Notes: generated by a model from the sequence alone, not told the origin. Shown: positions 36,585 to 45,847, numbered from the stretch's first letter. The stretch is 64,000 nucleotides of DNA from Allonocardiopsis opalescens (GCF_003002095.1 NZ_PVZC01000010.1:248001-312000); one strand, 5' to 3'. Numbers and translations are program-made.

Positions 36585-37537
36585 GAACCAACACGGGTGC
36601 TCCGGGGGCGCGCGTGCTCGGACTGGGCGAGTACCAGCCGAGCAACGTCGTGACCAATGACGACCTCGCCCGGCGGATCGACACCTCCGACGAGTGGATC
36701 CGCTCGCGGGTGGGCATCCGCGAGCGGCGGATCGCCGGCGCCGACGAGTCCGTGGTCGACATGGCGGTGGCCGCGGGCGGCAAGGCGCTGGCGGCCAGCG
36801 GCCTGTCGGCCGCCGACGTCGACCTGGTGATCGTCGCCACCTGCACCCAGGAGACCCAGATCCCCAACGCCTCGGCCCGGGTGGCCGACCGGCTGGGCAT
36901 CACCGCCCCCGGCGCCTACGACGTCAACGCGGCGTGCGCCGGCTTCTGCTACGCGCTGAGCGCGGCCGGCGACGCCGTGCGGGCCGGCTCGGCCCGCAAC
37001 GTGCTGGTGATCGGCGCGGAGAAGCTGTCCAGCTGGGTGGACTGGACCGACCGCACCACCTGTGTGATCTTCGCCGACGGAGCCGGGGCCGCCGTGGTGG
37101 GCCCCTCCGACGAGCCGGGCATCGGGCCGGTCGTATGGGGCAGCGCGGGCGACCGCGCCGAGCTGATCGGCATCGCCGACCGCAATTCGTTCATGGCCCA
37201 GGACGGCCAGCCGGTGTTCCGGTGGGCCACCACTGCGCTGCACCCGGTGGCCCTGGAGGCGTGCGAGCGGGCCGGCGTCAAGCCCACCGAACTCGCGGCC
37301 TTCGTGCCGCACCAGGCCAACCTGCGTATCGTGGAGGCCATCGCCCGCAAGCTGGGGGCGCCCCAGGCCCTCATCGCACGCGACATCGAGACGGCGGGCA
37401 ACACCTCCGCGGCCTCGATCCCGCTGGCGCTCGCGCGCATGGTGGGCCGCGGCGAGCTCGCATCGGGCGACACCGTGCTCATCCTCGGTTTCGGCGCCGG
37501 CATGACCTATGCCGGGCAGGTCATCGAGGTGCCCTGA
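36581..37537 (+). CDS. fabH: beta-ketoacyl-ACP synthase III
   Basis: 318 residues. Starts chain synthesis by condensing acyl-CoA with malonyl-ACP. The triad is Cys119 (NAACAGFCYAL), His in VPHQANLRI and Asn in AGNTSAAS. Actinomycete FabH prefers branched starters, consistent with branched fatty acids in the group. ATG at 36581 overlaps the fabD stop. Confidence 0.96.
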   Translation: MRTNTGAPGARVLGLGEYQPSNVVTNDDLARRIDTSDEWIRSRVGIRERRIAGADESVVDMAVAAGGKALAASGLSAADVDLVIVATCTQETQIPNASARVADRLGITAPGAYDVNAACAGFCYALSAAGDAVRAGSARNVLVIGAEKLSSWVDWTDRTTCVIFADGAGAAVVGPSDEPGIGPVVWGSAGDRAELIGIADRNSFMAQDGQPVFRWATTALHPVALEACERAGVKPTELAAFVPHQANLRIVEAIARKLGAPQALIARDIETAGNTSAASIPLALARMVGRGELASGDTVLILGFGAGMTYAGQVIEVP

Positions 37538-37644
37538 CCCCACGGGGCGCGGGCGCGGACGCACCGCCGCCCGCACCGGGCGACGACGGCCGGTGCGGCG
37601 GGAATCCCAGGCAGTACCAACCGACCAACAAGGAGAACGTCCCC

Positions 37645-37899
37645 ATGGCTTACACCGAGCAGCAGATCCTCGAGGGCCTCGGCGAGATCGTCGACGAGAT
37701 CGCCGGTGTGCCGGCCGCCGAGGTCACCCCGGACAAGAGCTTCGTCGACGACCTCGACATCGACTCCCTGTCGATGGTCGAGATCGCGGTCGCCGCGCAG
37801 GACCGCTTCGGCGTGGAGATCCCCGACGACCAGCTCAAGGACCTCAAGACGGTCAACGACGTGACCAACTACATCGCCAAGCAGGAGGCCAGCGCCTGA
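37645..37899 (+). CDS. acpP: acyl carrier protein
   Basis: 84 residues, acidic. The phosphopantetheine attachment site is Ser41 in DIDSLSMVE. AAGGAGAA ribosome site before the ATG at 37645. Between fabH and fabF as in Streptomyces; carries growing acyl chains for the type II synthase. Confidence 0.97.
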   Translation: MAYTEQQILEGLGEIVDEIAGVPAAEVTPDKSFVDDLDIDSLSMVEIAVAAQDRFGVEIPDDQLKDLKTVNDVTNYIAKQEASA

Positions 37900-38007
37900 T
37901 AGGGCGCAGGCGGGGACGCGGCGCACGGCCGGTCCCGCGGAAGGCAGGGCCGGTCCACCGCCGCGGCGGGGGCGCGGCGAGGGGGAACCGAGGGGGAATG
38001 AGGAGCG

Positions 38008-39249
38008 ATGGGTAACACTTCCGGAGTCGTCGTCACCGGGCTGGGTGCGACCACCCCGCTGGGCGGCGACGTCCCGTCCACCTGGTCCGCCCTTCTCGCC
38101 GGCCACTCCGGCGTCCGCGCGCTGACCGACGACTGGGCCGAGGCGCTGCCGGTGCGCTTCGCCGCGGCGGCGGCGGTCGATCCGGCCGAGGTCCTTCCGC
38201 GGGTCCGGCTGCGCCGGCTCGACCGCACCCAGCAGTTCGCGGTCATCGCGGCGCGGGAGGCCTGGAGCGACGCCGGGGAGCCGGAGGTCGACCCGGTGCG
38301 GCTGGCCGTCTCGGTGTCCAGCGGCATCGGCGGCATCCTGACCACCCTCAACCAGTACGACGTCTTCCGCGAGCGCGGCTGGCAGCGGGTGTCGCCCTTC
38401 ACGGTGCCGATGCTGATGCCCAACGGCCCGGCCGGGGCGCTCGGCGTGGAGTACGGCGCCCGCGCCGGCACCCACGCGATGGTGAGCGCCTGCGCGTCCA
38501 GCGCCGAGTCGATCGGCTACGGCATCGACATGATCCGCGGCGGCCGCGCCGACGTGGTGATCGCGGGCGGTGTGGAGGCGTCGATCCACCCGCTGAACAT
38601 CGCCGCCTTCGCCTCGATGCGGGCCATGTCGACCCGCAACGACGACCCCGAGCGGGCCTCGCGCCCCTTCGACCGCGGCCGCGACGGCTTCGTGATGGCC
38701 GAGGGCGCCGGCATCCTGGTGCTGGAGTCCGAGGAGCACGCCCGCGCCCGGGGGGCGCGGATCTACGCCGAGGCGGCCGGCGCCGGCTACTCCTCGGACG
38801 GCTACGACATGGTGCTGCCGCACCCGGAGGGCGAGGGGGCCGCCCGGGCGATCGAGCAGTCACTGCGCCAGGCCGAGGTGGCGCCCGGCGACATCGCCTA
38901 CGCGAACGCGCACGCCACCTCCACCCCGGCGGGCGACGTGGCCGAGACCCGGGCGATCCGCTCCGCGCTGGGCGACGCCGCCGCCGACCGGGTCGTGGTC
39001 AGCTCCACCAAGTCGATGACCGGCCACCTGCTGGGCGGCGCGGGGGCGGTGGAGTCCATCGCCACCGTGCTGGCGCTGCACCACCGGCAGGCGCCGCCGA
39101 CGATCAACATCGAGGACCTGGACGACGGCGTCGCGGTGGAGATCATCCAGGACAAGTCGCGCGATCTGCCGCAGGGCCCGCTGGCCGCGCTGAACAACTC
39201 CTTCGGCTTCGGCGGCCACAACGTCGCGCTCGTCTTCCGGCACGGCTGA
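38008..39249 (+). CDS. fabF: beta-ketoacyl-ACP synthase II
   Basis: 413 residues. Elongating condensing enzyme. Cys162 in SACASSAESIG, His in NAHATSTPAGD and His in STKSMTGHLLGG form the Cys-His-His triad; the C-terminal FGFGGHN loop is intact. GAGGAG precedes the ATG at 38008. Last gene of the operon. Confidence 0.97.
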   Translation: MGNTSGVVVTGLGATTPLGGDVPSTWSALLAGHSGVRALTDDWAEALPVRFAAAAAVDPAEVLPRVRLRRLDRTQQFAVIAAREAWSDAGEPEVDPVRLAVSVSSGIGGILTTLNQYDVFRERGWQRVSPFTVPMLMPNGPAGALGVEYGARAGTHAMVSACASSAESIGYGIDMIRGGRADVVIAGGVEASIHPLNIAAFASMRAMSTRNDDPERASRPFDRGRDGFVMAEGAGILVLESEEHARARGARIYAEAAGAGYSSDGYDMVLPHPEGEGAARAIEQSLRQAEVAPGDIAYANAHATSTPAGDVAETRAIRSALGDAAADRVVVSSTKSMTGHLLGGAGAVESIATVLALHHRQAPPTINIEDLDDGVAVEIIQDKSRDLPQGPLAALNNSFGFGGHNVALVFRHG

Positions 39250-39364
39250 CCGGCGGGCCGCTCCGGCGCACCGCGCCGCGGTCTGCCGGCGTCCCGGCCT
39301 CAGCTGAGGCGGCCGTTCGCCGCCCATCCGCGGGTCGCGGACCATCCCCCGACGGTCGTCCGGC

Positions 39365-39399
39365 CGCGGGCCGGTCCCGCTCCCACAGACCGGTCCGCG
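39365..39399 (+). terminator. terminator hairpin after fabF
   Basis: 12-bp stem, one G-T type mismatch: GCGGGCCGGTC (39366-39376) with GACCGGTCCGC (39388-39398) plus a closing C-G pair, then TTTCTC at 39405. It can serve fabF and the convergent SGNH gene. Confidence 0.6.
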
Positions 39400-39453
39400 C
39401 GGCGTTTCTCCCGGGCCGCCGCGCGGACCGCCGGCTGCGCCGCCGGGCCCGGC

Positions 39454-40284
39454 TCACACCGGGCCGGGCTCGGGGCGCTTGCCGGTGCGGCCGTCGCCCG
39501 ACGAGCGGCCGCTCAGCCGCCGGCCGATCCACGGCAGCAGGTGGTGGCGGAGCCAGCGGGCGTCCTGGCGGCGCAGCTCGCGCCAGTCCGGGCGGGGCGC
39601 GCTGGGCCAGGGATCGGCCCAGTTGGCGTCGACCGGCAGGCCGAGGGCGGCGCGGGTGCGCAGCGCGACCCTGCGGTGGCCCTCGGGCGACAGGTGCAGC
39701 CGGTCCTCGCACCAGGCGCGGGGGTCGCCGAGCACCCGCATCGGCCACATGTCCACCACCACCGCGCCGTAGCGGTCGGCGATCGCCCGCAGGTGGGCGT
39801 TGTAGATGGCGATCTTCCCGCGCAGGTGGCGCATTGCCGGCTGGGCGGCGGTGTCCTGGCCGGTGAAGATCGCGACGGTCGCGCCGGTGGCGCGCAGCCG
39901 GCGGACCGCGTCGGCGAAGACCACCGCGACGGCGTCGGGATCGGCGCCGGGGCGGATGAGGTCGTTGCCGCCACCGTTGAAGGTGACCAGGTCGGGGGCG
40001 AGCGCGACCGCCTGCGGTACCTGCTCCTCGACGATCCGGCGGATCAGCCGCCCCCGCACGGCGAGGTTGGCGTAGCGGATGCCGCCGTGCTCGGCGGCGA
40101 GCGCCTCGGCCACCCGGTCGGCCCAGCCGCGCTCCCGGCCGGCCAGCGGCGAGTCGTCGGGATAGGGGTCGCCGAGCCCTTCGGTGAAGCTGTCGCCGAT
40201 CGCGACGTAGGTCAGCGTGCCGATCTCGTGTTGTGCTGTCGCGGTCCCGCCGTCGCGGGGCGGGACCTGGTCCGTTGCTGTCAC
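39454..40284 (-). CDS. SGNH/GDSL family hydrolase
   Basis: 276 residues. Block I AIGDSFTEG with the catalytic Ser, block III NGGGND and block V DRLHLSPEGH with Asp and His are present. No signal peptide, so it is probably a cytoplasmic esterase or acyl hydrolase; the long Arg-rich C-terminus (WLRHHLLPWIGRRL) may associate with membrane or nucleic acid. GTG start at 40284. Convergent with fabF. Confidence 0.92.
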   Translation of the reverse strand: MTATDQVPPRDGGTATAQHEIGTLTYVAIGDSFTEGLGDPYPDDSPLAGRERGWADRVAEALAAEHGGIRYANLAVRGRLIRRIVEEQVPQAVALAPDLVTFNGGGNDLIRPGADPDAVAVVFADAVRRLRATGATVAIFTGQDTAAQPAMRHLRGKIAIYNAHLRAIADRYGAVVVDMWPMRVLGDPRAWCEDRLHLSPEGHRRVALRTRAALGLPVDANWADPWPSAPRPDWRELRRQDARWLRHHLLPWIGRRLSGRSSGDGRTGKRPEPGPV

Positions 40285-40538
40285 GGCATCCGATGATGCC
40301 GCGCGGGACGCGACCTACGCGACCGTCGGTTACGTGCATCGCCCACATGTCGGCGCCAGTGTGAGGCGGTTCACCGCCCCGGCGCCGCGGGCGGCGGAGC
40401 CTCCGGTCCCGCACCGCGCCCAGCTGGTGGGCGACCCGATCCGCCGCAGGACGGACGGCGTGGCGCCGGTGCTAATTTTCGGTGAACTCACGGCCTGACC
40501 ACTTACTTTAGTCATTTCCGGGCGGCATCATCGCAGTT

Positions 40539-41663
40539 GTGCCCGTTGAGCAGCTGCGCCGCCACGACGCACTCGATGTCGGATTCGCCCCGGTCATCGA
40601 CCTCGAATCCGGTGCGGTGGTGGCCGTGGAGGCCCGGATCGCACCTGGCGGCCGGACCGATGAGAACGCCCCGCCCGGCCTGGAGGACGCCGAGCGGGTG
40701 TCGCGGGCTGCCCGGGGCGCGGCGGCGCACGAGAACCTGCTGCCGCTGCTGCTCCCCGTCCGGGTGAGCACGGTCGCCTACGGCCAGGAGCGGCTGGCGC
40801 TGCTGCACCGCACCCTGCGGGAGCTGGGCCGGCGGCCGCGCGAGGTGATCCTGATGCTCACCGGCAATGTCGGCGGGGTGGAGGAGGGCCGGCTGCTGTC
40901 GGGCGCCGCGGCGCTGCGCGAGCACGGCTACCTCGTCTCGCTCGGCACCTCCCACGTCCCGCCCGACCTGCTGCTGACCATCCAGCCCTACCTGCTGCGC
41001 CTGGACCCCGAGCTGATCGCCGGGGTGCCCGGCGACGACCGCAGGACCACCCTGGTCACCGCCCTCGCCGAACTGGGCCGGCGGCTGGGAACCTACATGG
41101 TGGCCGCGGGGGTGCACCGCACCGAGCAGCTGGCCGCGCTGCGCTCCCACGGCGTGCGGCTGGCGCAGGGCCCGCTGATCGCCGACGAGGATTGGATGCC
41201 GGCCGACCGGGTGCAGGTGCCGGTGGCGGCGCCCGTGGAGCCGCCGGCGCCCGGGCGCGCGGAGGTGGGTCCGCGGGTGAGCGAGTTCGTCACCCCGGCC
41301 CGCACGATGGCCAACGACACCACCGCCGAACTCGCGCTCGACGCCTTCTCGCACGATCCCAAGCTGACCAGCCTGGTGCTGCTGGACGAGTTCGAGCGGC
41401 CGGTGGCGCTGCTGGACCGCACCCGCTTCCTGCTCGCGGTGGCCGGCCCCTACGGCCACGCCCTGCACGCGCACCGCCCGGCGCGGCGGCTGGCCGGTCC
41501 GCCCAGGATCGTGCCGCGCACGATGCCGGCCATGGCGGCGCTGCGCGCGGCCGGGCGCGGCGAGGAGGACGTCTACGACGACCTCGTGGTCACCGACGAA
41601 CTGGGCCGGTGCGCGGGAATCGTTCGGGTCAGCGACCTGATCCAGGGAATGGACCGGTTCTAG
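40539..41663 (+). CDS. degenerate EAL domain - CBS domain protein
   Basis: 374 residues. The first 230 have the EAL fold (FAPVIDLESGAVVAVEA, LMLTGNVGG, LRLDPELIAGV, VAAGVHRTEQLAALRSHGVRLAQGPLI), but EAL reads EAR, DDFG is lost and the VAEGVE glutamate is Ala, so cyclic-di-GMP hydrolysis is unlikely. Residues 245-370 form a CBS pair (VSEFVTPARTMANDTTAELALDAFSHDP, DDLVVTDELGRCAGIVRVSDLI). It may sense c-di-GMP or adenine nucleotides. Start GTG at 40539; TACTTT -10-like at 40504. Confidence 0.85.
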   Translation: MPVEQLRRHDALDVGFAPVIDLESGAVVAVEARIAPGGRTDENAPPGLEDAERVSRAARGAAAHENLLPLLLPVRVSTVAYGQERLALLHRTLRELGRRPREVILMLTGNVGGVEEGRLLSGAAALREHGYLVSLGTSHVPPDLLLTIQPYLLRLDPELIAGVPGDDRRTTLVTALAELGRRLGTYMVAAGVHRTEQLAALRSHGVRLAQGPLIADEDWMPADRVQVPVAAPVEPPAPGRAEVGPRVSEFVTPARTMANDTTAELALDAFSHDPKLTSLVLLDEFERPVALLDRTRFLLAVAGPYGHALHAHRPARRLAGPPRIVPRTMPAMAALRAAGRGEEDVYDDLVVTDELGRCAGIVRVSDLIQGMDRF

Positions 41664-41677
41664 CCCCCCTCGCGGGC

Positions 41678-42100
41678 CTACGCTTGCGGTGCGGGCCCCG
41701 AGCCGTCGGGTCCGCTCGGGCCGGAGTCGGGCGGGGTGCCCGCGATGGCCCAGACGTTCTCGGCCGGGATCGGCACCGTCGCGGTGGCGCCCGGGTTCAC
41801 CGCCAGGCCCACCCCCTCGGGCAGCATGCCGGCGAGCTCGCGGGCCGGGACGGTGGTGTAGGCGAGGGAGGAGTCCAGTTGCGCCAGCTGCTCCTCGGAC
41901 GTGAAGACCGGTACGAAGCTCGCGTCGTCGTGGGTGAGCACCGGCAGCGCCACGGAGCCGTCGGACTGCACGCCGGCCCCCTCGGGCAGCGGCACCACCA
42001 GCTCGTTGCTGCGCAGGGTGGCCAGGAAGCCGGGCGTGGTGGCGGTGTCCTCCAGGACCTCGGCGAGCGCGCGTTCCACATCGTTGGCCGGGAAAGCCAT
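41678..42100 (-). CDS. SseB domain protein, short
   Basis: 140 residues with one SseB N-terminal domain (FPANDVERALAEVLED, VALPVLTHDD, VPVFTSEEQLAQLD, GLAVNPGATATVPI). ATG at 42100; the TTG three codons earlier is less likely. It is a partial paralogue of the gene upstream: both begin with M-FPANDVERAL. Function of SseB-domain proteins in actinobacteria is not established. Confidence 0.85.
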   Translation of the reverse strand: MAFPANDVERALAEVLEDTATTPGFLATLRSNELVVPLPEGAGVQSDGSVALPVLTHDDASFVPVFTSEEQLAQLDSSLAYTTVPARELAGMLPEGVGLAVNPGATATVPIPAENVWAIAGTPPDSGPSGPDGSGPAPQA

Positions 42101-42190
42101 GGGTATCAAGTCCTCGGCTGGACGGCATCGGGTCGGGGCCGTTGCGCCCCTGGGGCCGCCCTACCCGATCGGCGCGGCCCCACACCGTGC

Positions 42191-43000
42191 TCAGCGGCGG
42201 TAGAAGGGCTCCCGGTTGGCCAGCATCCAGTCGCCGACGGTCAGGCTCCCGCAGTCGCCGCCGCAGCAGTCGGCCGCGCCGCAGCCGCCGGCGGCGGCGG
42301 GGTCGAGGAAGGCGACGTCGACCGGGTAGTCGGGGCGCGCGGCGCCGACCGCCTCGCGCACCGCGGCGAGCACCGGCTCCTCGGCGCCCTCGCCGCCCTC
42401 GGCGAGGGTGACTCCGAGGATGAGACTGCCGTCGGGCATGCCGGGCCCGGCCGCCACCCAGGCGTCGCGGGCCGCCAGCACGCCGGGCAGGGCGGCGAAG
42501 CCGCGGACCGCGGCGGCGCGCAGTCCGGCGACGGCGGCGGGCTCGGGCGCGGCCAGTTCGCGCTCGGGGTCGACCATGTCGGCGTAGGGGTCGAAGTGGG
42601 CGAGGTCCTCCAGGGCCTCCTCGTCGACCGGGGCGGCGGCCAGCGCCCGCACGCCCTCGGGGTACAGCGGGGTGGCGGCGCGCGCGCCGGGGTTCAGCGC
42701 GATGCCGAGGCCGTCGTCGAGCAGCCGGGCCAGCTGGAAGCCGCGCACCAGCGCGTAGGGGGTGCCGGGCGAGCCCTCGGCCAGCTGCTCGGGCGAGGTG
42801 AAGACCGGCACGAACACGGTGCCGTCGAACTCGACGGTGGGCAGGGTGACCTGCTCGGAGCCGTCGTCTCCGTCGGCCGGCAGCGGCAGCCAGAGCGGAG
42901 CGGTGGCCAGGGCGGGCAGCAGCGCGGACAGCGCGGGCGCGCTGGCGTCGGCGAGCGCGGACTCCAGCGCCCGCTCGACGTCGTTGGCGGGAAACGGCAT
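42191..43000 (-). CDS. SseB domain protein, long form
   Basis: 269 residues. N-terminal SseB domain (residues 1-125; FVPVFTSPEQLAEG, GIALNPGARAATPLYP) and C-terminal SseB_C-like domain (residues 150-269) that ends with a cysteine cluster GGCGAADCCGGDCGS and GDWMLANREPFYRR. The Cys cluster could bind metal. First of the two tandem paralogues on this strand, 90 nt upstream of the short form. Confidence 0.87.
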   Translation of the reverse strand: MPFPANDVERALESALADASAPALSALLPALATAPLWLPLPADGDDGSEQVTLPTVEFDGTVFVPVFTSPEQLAEGSPGTPYALVRGFQLARLLDDGLGIALNPGARAATPLYPEGVRALAAAPVDEEALEDLAHFDPYADMVDPERELAAPEPAAVAGLRAAAVRGFAALPGVLAARDAWVAAGPGMPDGSLILGVTLAEGGEGAEEPVLAAVREAVGAARPDYPVDVAFLDPAAAGGCGAADCCGGDCGSLTVGDWMLANREPFYRR

Positions 43001-43396
43001 GCCCCCAGTGTGCCCGCTCGGCGGCTCCCGCGCGCCCGCCGGACCGGACGGTGGTGACATGGATCTCACCGGACCGGCGAACGGCTGCGGCGGACCCCCT
43101 CGGGCGGGTCCTATGGTGTGGGGAGCCTCACGGGCGCCCGGCGTCCGCGGTGAAGGCGCCAGACCCATCGACACGGGAATGACCAGTGACGATTCACCCG
43201 ACTCGGGACAATGGGGACTACCGCCCGGTATGGACCACCCCATACGATCGAGGTCATCCGCCGTGGTCGGTGTGAGGGCCGTACCGCGGGTCACCGGCGG
43301 CGCCCTTTCCCGCGCCGCCCGCGCACCCGCCGCCGTTCCGGAGGACGCCGCAGCACCGCGGCACCCGCGGACCAACCGGGAGGTCGAGACCAGACG
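43001..43396. other. divergent intergenic region, sseB-like / TGSF-repeat gene
   Basis: 396 nt without a convincing gene. It must contain both promoters; TATGGT at 43109-43114 is a possible rightward -10. The frame of the next gene is open back to 43211, but the translation there is Arg-rich and lacks a ribosome site. Confidence 0.4.
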
Positions 43397-45664
43397 ATGA
43401 GTGTTCCCTCGCCGCTCTGCCTGACCGATCTCCTGCCCGCGCTGCGCTGGAGCCGGCCGCAGCACATCGCCGAGATCCTGGCCGATCCCCGGCTGCCCGA
43501 CGGCTGGTGGTCCACCACCCCGCTGCCCCGGGTGTCGGAGGTGGCCGGCCCCACCTGGCTGTACGGGCGGGTCTCCCGGCTGCCGGTGGAGCGCTTCGAC
43601 CACATCCCGCTCGGCGACCTGCTGCCGACCCTGCGCTTCTTGACCATCGACCCCCGGCTGCCCGACTGGCCGGATCCCATCCGCACCGCCGTGCTCGACA
43701 ACGCCGGCGACTGGAGCGCGCTCCTCGACAGCACGGCCGCGGCCATGCTCGACTGGCGCTACCCGCCGGGGATCGGCTCGGCCGACGTCATCGCGGCCGT
43801 CCTCGCGCACGTGCTCGAACCGCTGCTGCCGGCCGGCGGCGAGGGCGAGACGCCGCCCGCGGTGGCGAACATGCTGGGCGAGGCGGTGCACACCCTCGCC
43901 GCCTGGCTGCCCGCGCACGCCCCCGAGCCGGTGCGCGCCGCCCTCGCCTACCTGATCGCCATCGCCGACGTCGACAATGTCGACGCGCTGCCCTCACCGC
44001 AGCCGCCCCCGGCGGCCGCGCCGGCTCCGCCGCCCGCGCCGCCGCGCCCGCCGCTGCGCGCCGAGCCCACCGGGCTGCCCGAGCGCCAGTCGCGGCACTC
44101 CGGGCGGACCGACACCGGCTCCTTCCCGCGCACCGAGACGGGCTCCTTCGCCCGCACCGAGACCGGGTCCTTCCCGCGCACCGACACCGGCTCCTTCAGC
44201 CGTCCCGACACCGGGTCCTTCGCCCGGCCGGCGGCGAGCGGCACCGGCTCCTTCACCCGCCCGGCGCCCCCGGTGCGGCGCGAACCCGGTGCGCCGCCCG
44301 CGCTGCCCGAGCCCGCGCACGCGCCGGCCCCGCCCACCCGCACCTTCCCCGCGGTGCCCGCGGCGCCGCTGCCGGCCGAGGGGCCGGCCACCGGCTCGAT
44401 CCCGGTGCTGCCGCCCGCGCGCCCCACCGGGCAGCCGCTGGTCGACCTGGTCGACTCCTTCCTGCGCGAGTGGGACGACCTCCAGCGGGTGATCGCCGTC
44501 GAGCGGCTGTTCTCCAACGAGCCGGCCAGTATCCGGGTGCTCGCCGACCGGCTGCGCGTCGACGTCTCCCACCTGCGCAACGCCCAGCGCGGCGCCGAGG
44601 AGCGGCTGATGGGCTGGCTGGGCTCGCCGGCGGCCGGGCCGCTGTCGCGGCACCTCGCCGACCTGGCCGACCGCCTGGGCACGGTCGCCACCGTCGACCA
44701 CCTGGTGGCGGCGCATCCCGCGCACTCCGTCGAGGTGCCCGCGCTGGGCACGCCGCTGTGGCGGATCCTGCTCACCCTGCTGCCCGACCGGCGGATGACC
44801 GGCGGCTGGCTGGTGGCCGGCGACCCCCACCAGCTGCGCGAGCGCACCCGCGAACTGCTGGCGCAGCGCCCCTCGGTGACCGAGGCCGGCGCGCTGATCG
44901 CCCGGCTGGGCATCCGGGCCCACGCCGCCCGCCCGTGGATCCTCAGCATCGAGGGCCTGAGCATCAAGAACGGCGAGGTGGTCTCCGACCACCCCACCGG
45001 CTCCTTCACCCGGGTCCCGGCCGCCGCCGCGGGCCAGACCACCGCCAACGGGCTGCCGATCCGCCGCCCCGGCGAGCGCCCGGCCGCCGCCGCGGCGCTG
45101 AACCAGCCGGAGCCGGTGTACAACGTCACCGACTCCGCCCGCTGCTTCCGCTCCCCCGACGGCCGCTGGTGGCAGCGGATCGACGTCACCGCCGACCACC
45201 TCAACGGCGCGCCCGTCACCGTCCCGCCGGGCTACGCCTCGCTGCTGGGGCTGCGCCCCGGGCGGCTGCTGTCCATCACCGGCCCGGGCGCCGACCTGAT
45301 CGTGCTGGTCTGGCGCGACCAGCCGGCCTTCGACTCCCTGCGGCCGCTGCTGCGGCGCCTGTCGGCGCAGCCCGGCGACCGGGTGTTCATCAGCGTGGTC
45401 GGCGACCAGCTCGACGCGCGGCGGCTGCCCGCCGCCGAGCTGCGCGACGACCGCAGCCCGGCCGCCAGGGCGCTGCACCTGATCGGCTACACCGCCCCGG
45501 CCACCACCGAGGAGGCCGTGCAGATCATCGCGCGCCGCATCGGCACCGACGCCCAGATCAGCCCGCAGGAGCTGATCGAGCGGCTCGGCCAGCGCGGCGA
45601 CAACGACATCCTCACCCACCTGCGCGAGAGCCTGTACGCCACCACCCACGAGCGCCGCAGGTAG
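43397..45664 (+). CDS. large protein with TGSF octapeptide repeats and HTH-like segment
   Basis: 755 residues, not recognised. Residues 1-190 are a helical N-terminal domain. A Pro/Ala linker leads to five consecutive octapeptides (T/P)(D/E)TGSF(P/A/S)R at 238-277 (24-nt units 44108-44227) and a further GTGSFTR; another PTGSFTR occurs near residue 534. Residues about 350-400 (VERLFSNEPASIRVLADRLRVDVSHLRNAQRG) look like a sigma-region-4-type helix-turn-helix. The C-terminal 200 residues form an alpha/beta domain. Repeated Thr/Ser sites suggest phosphorylation by Ser/Thr kinases. ATG at 43397; the stop is followed by sodF. Confidence 0.8.
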   Translation: MSVPSPLCLTDLLPALRWSRPQHIAEILADPRLPDGWWSTTPLPRVSEVAGPTWLYGRVSRLPVERFDHIPLGDLLPTLRFLTIDPRLPDWPDPIRTAVLDNAGDWSALLDSTAAAMLDWRYPPGIGSADVIAAVLAHVLEPLLPAGGEGETPPAVANMLGEAVHTLAAWLPAHAPEPVRAALAYLIAIADVDNVDALPSPQPPPAAAPAPPPAPPRPPLRAEPTGLPERQSRHSGRTDTGSFPRTETGSFARTETGSFPRTDTGSFSRPDTGSFARPAASGTGSFTRPAPPVRREPGAPPALPEPAHAPAPPTRTFPAVPAAPLPAEGPATGSIPVLPPARPTGQPLVDLVDSFLREWDDLQRVIAVERLFSNEPASIRVLADRLRVDVSHLRNAQRGAEERLMGWLGSPAAGPLSRHLADLADRLGTVATVDHLVAAHPAHSVEVPALGTPLWRILLTLLPDRRMTGGWLVAGDPHQLRERTRELLAQRPSVTEAGALIARLGIRAHAARPWILSIEGLSIKNGEVVSDHPTGSFTRVPAAAAGQTTANGLPIRRPGERPAAAAALNQPEPVYNVTDSARCFRSPDGRWWQRIDVTADHLNGAPVTVPPGYASLLGLRPGRLLSITGPGADLIVLVWRDQPAFDSLRPLLRRLSAQPGDRVFISVVGDQLDARRLPAAELRDDRSPAARALHLIGYTAPATTEEAVQIIARRIGTDAQISPQELIERLGQRGDNDILTHLRESLYATTHERRR

Positions 45665-45788
45665 CGGCCGCCCGCCTTCTCCCGTCCCGCGCCGCCCGCG
45701 CCCTCCGCGCCGGCGGCGCGGTCCGTCGTGCCCGCCACCGGCTGCGACGGGTCCACGGGCCGTGCTGAGGCCGCGGTACGGCGAGGAG

Positions 45789-45814
45789 TAGGGTCTCTTG
45801 CGAGAGATTCGCAA
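45789..45814 (+). promoter_or_regulatory. sod promoter with Nur/Fur-type box
   Basis: -10 TAGGGT (45789-45794) is followed at 45798-45814 by TTGCGA-GAGAT-TCGCAA, a perfect 6-5-6 inverted repeat over the transcription start. It fits the tTGCaa-N5-ttGCAA box I recall for the Streptomyces nickel regulator Nur, which represses the Fe-superoxide dismutase gene sodF. Confidence 0.6.
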
Positions 45815-45847
45815 TTACAACGCTGACGCGTTTGATGAGGAGGCCGT

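Noticed and set aside
43507-45768. 753-residue open frame on the plus strand
   Set aside because: It is Arg/Ala/Pro-rich and lies in another frame of the TGSF-repeat gene; no domain, no ribosome site.
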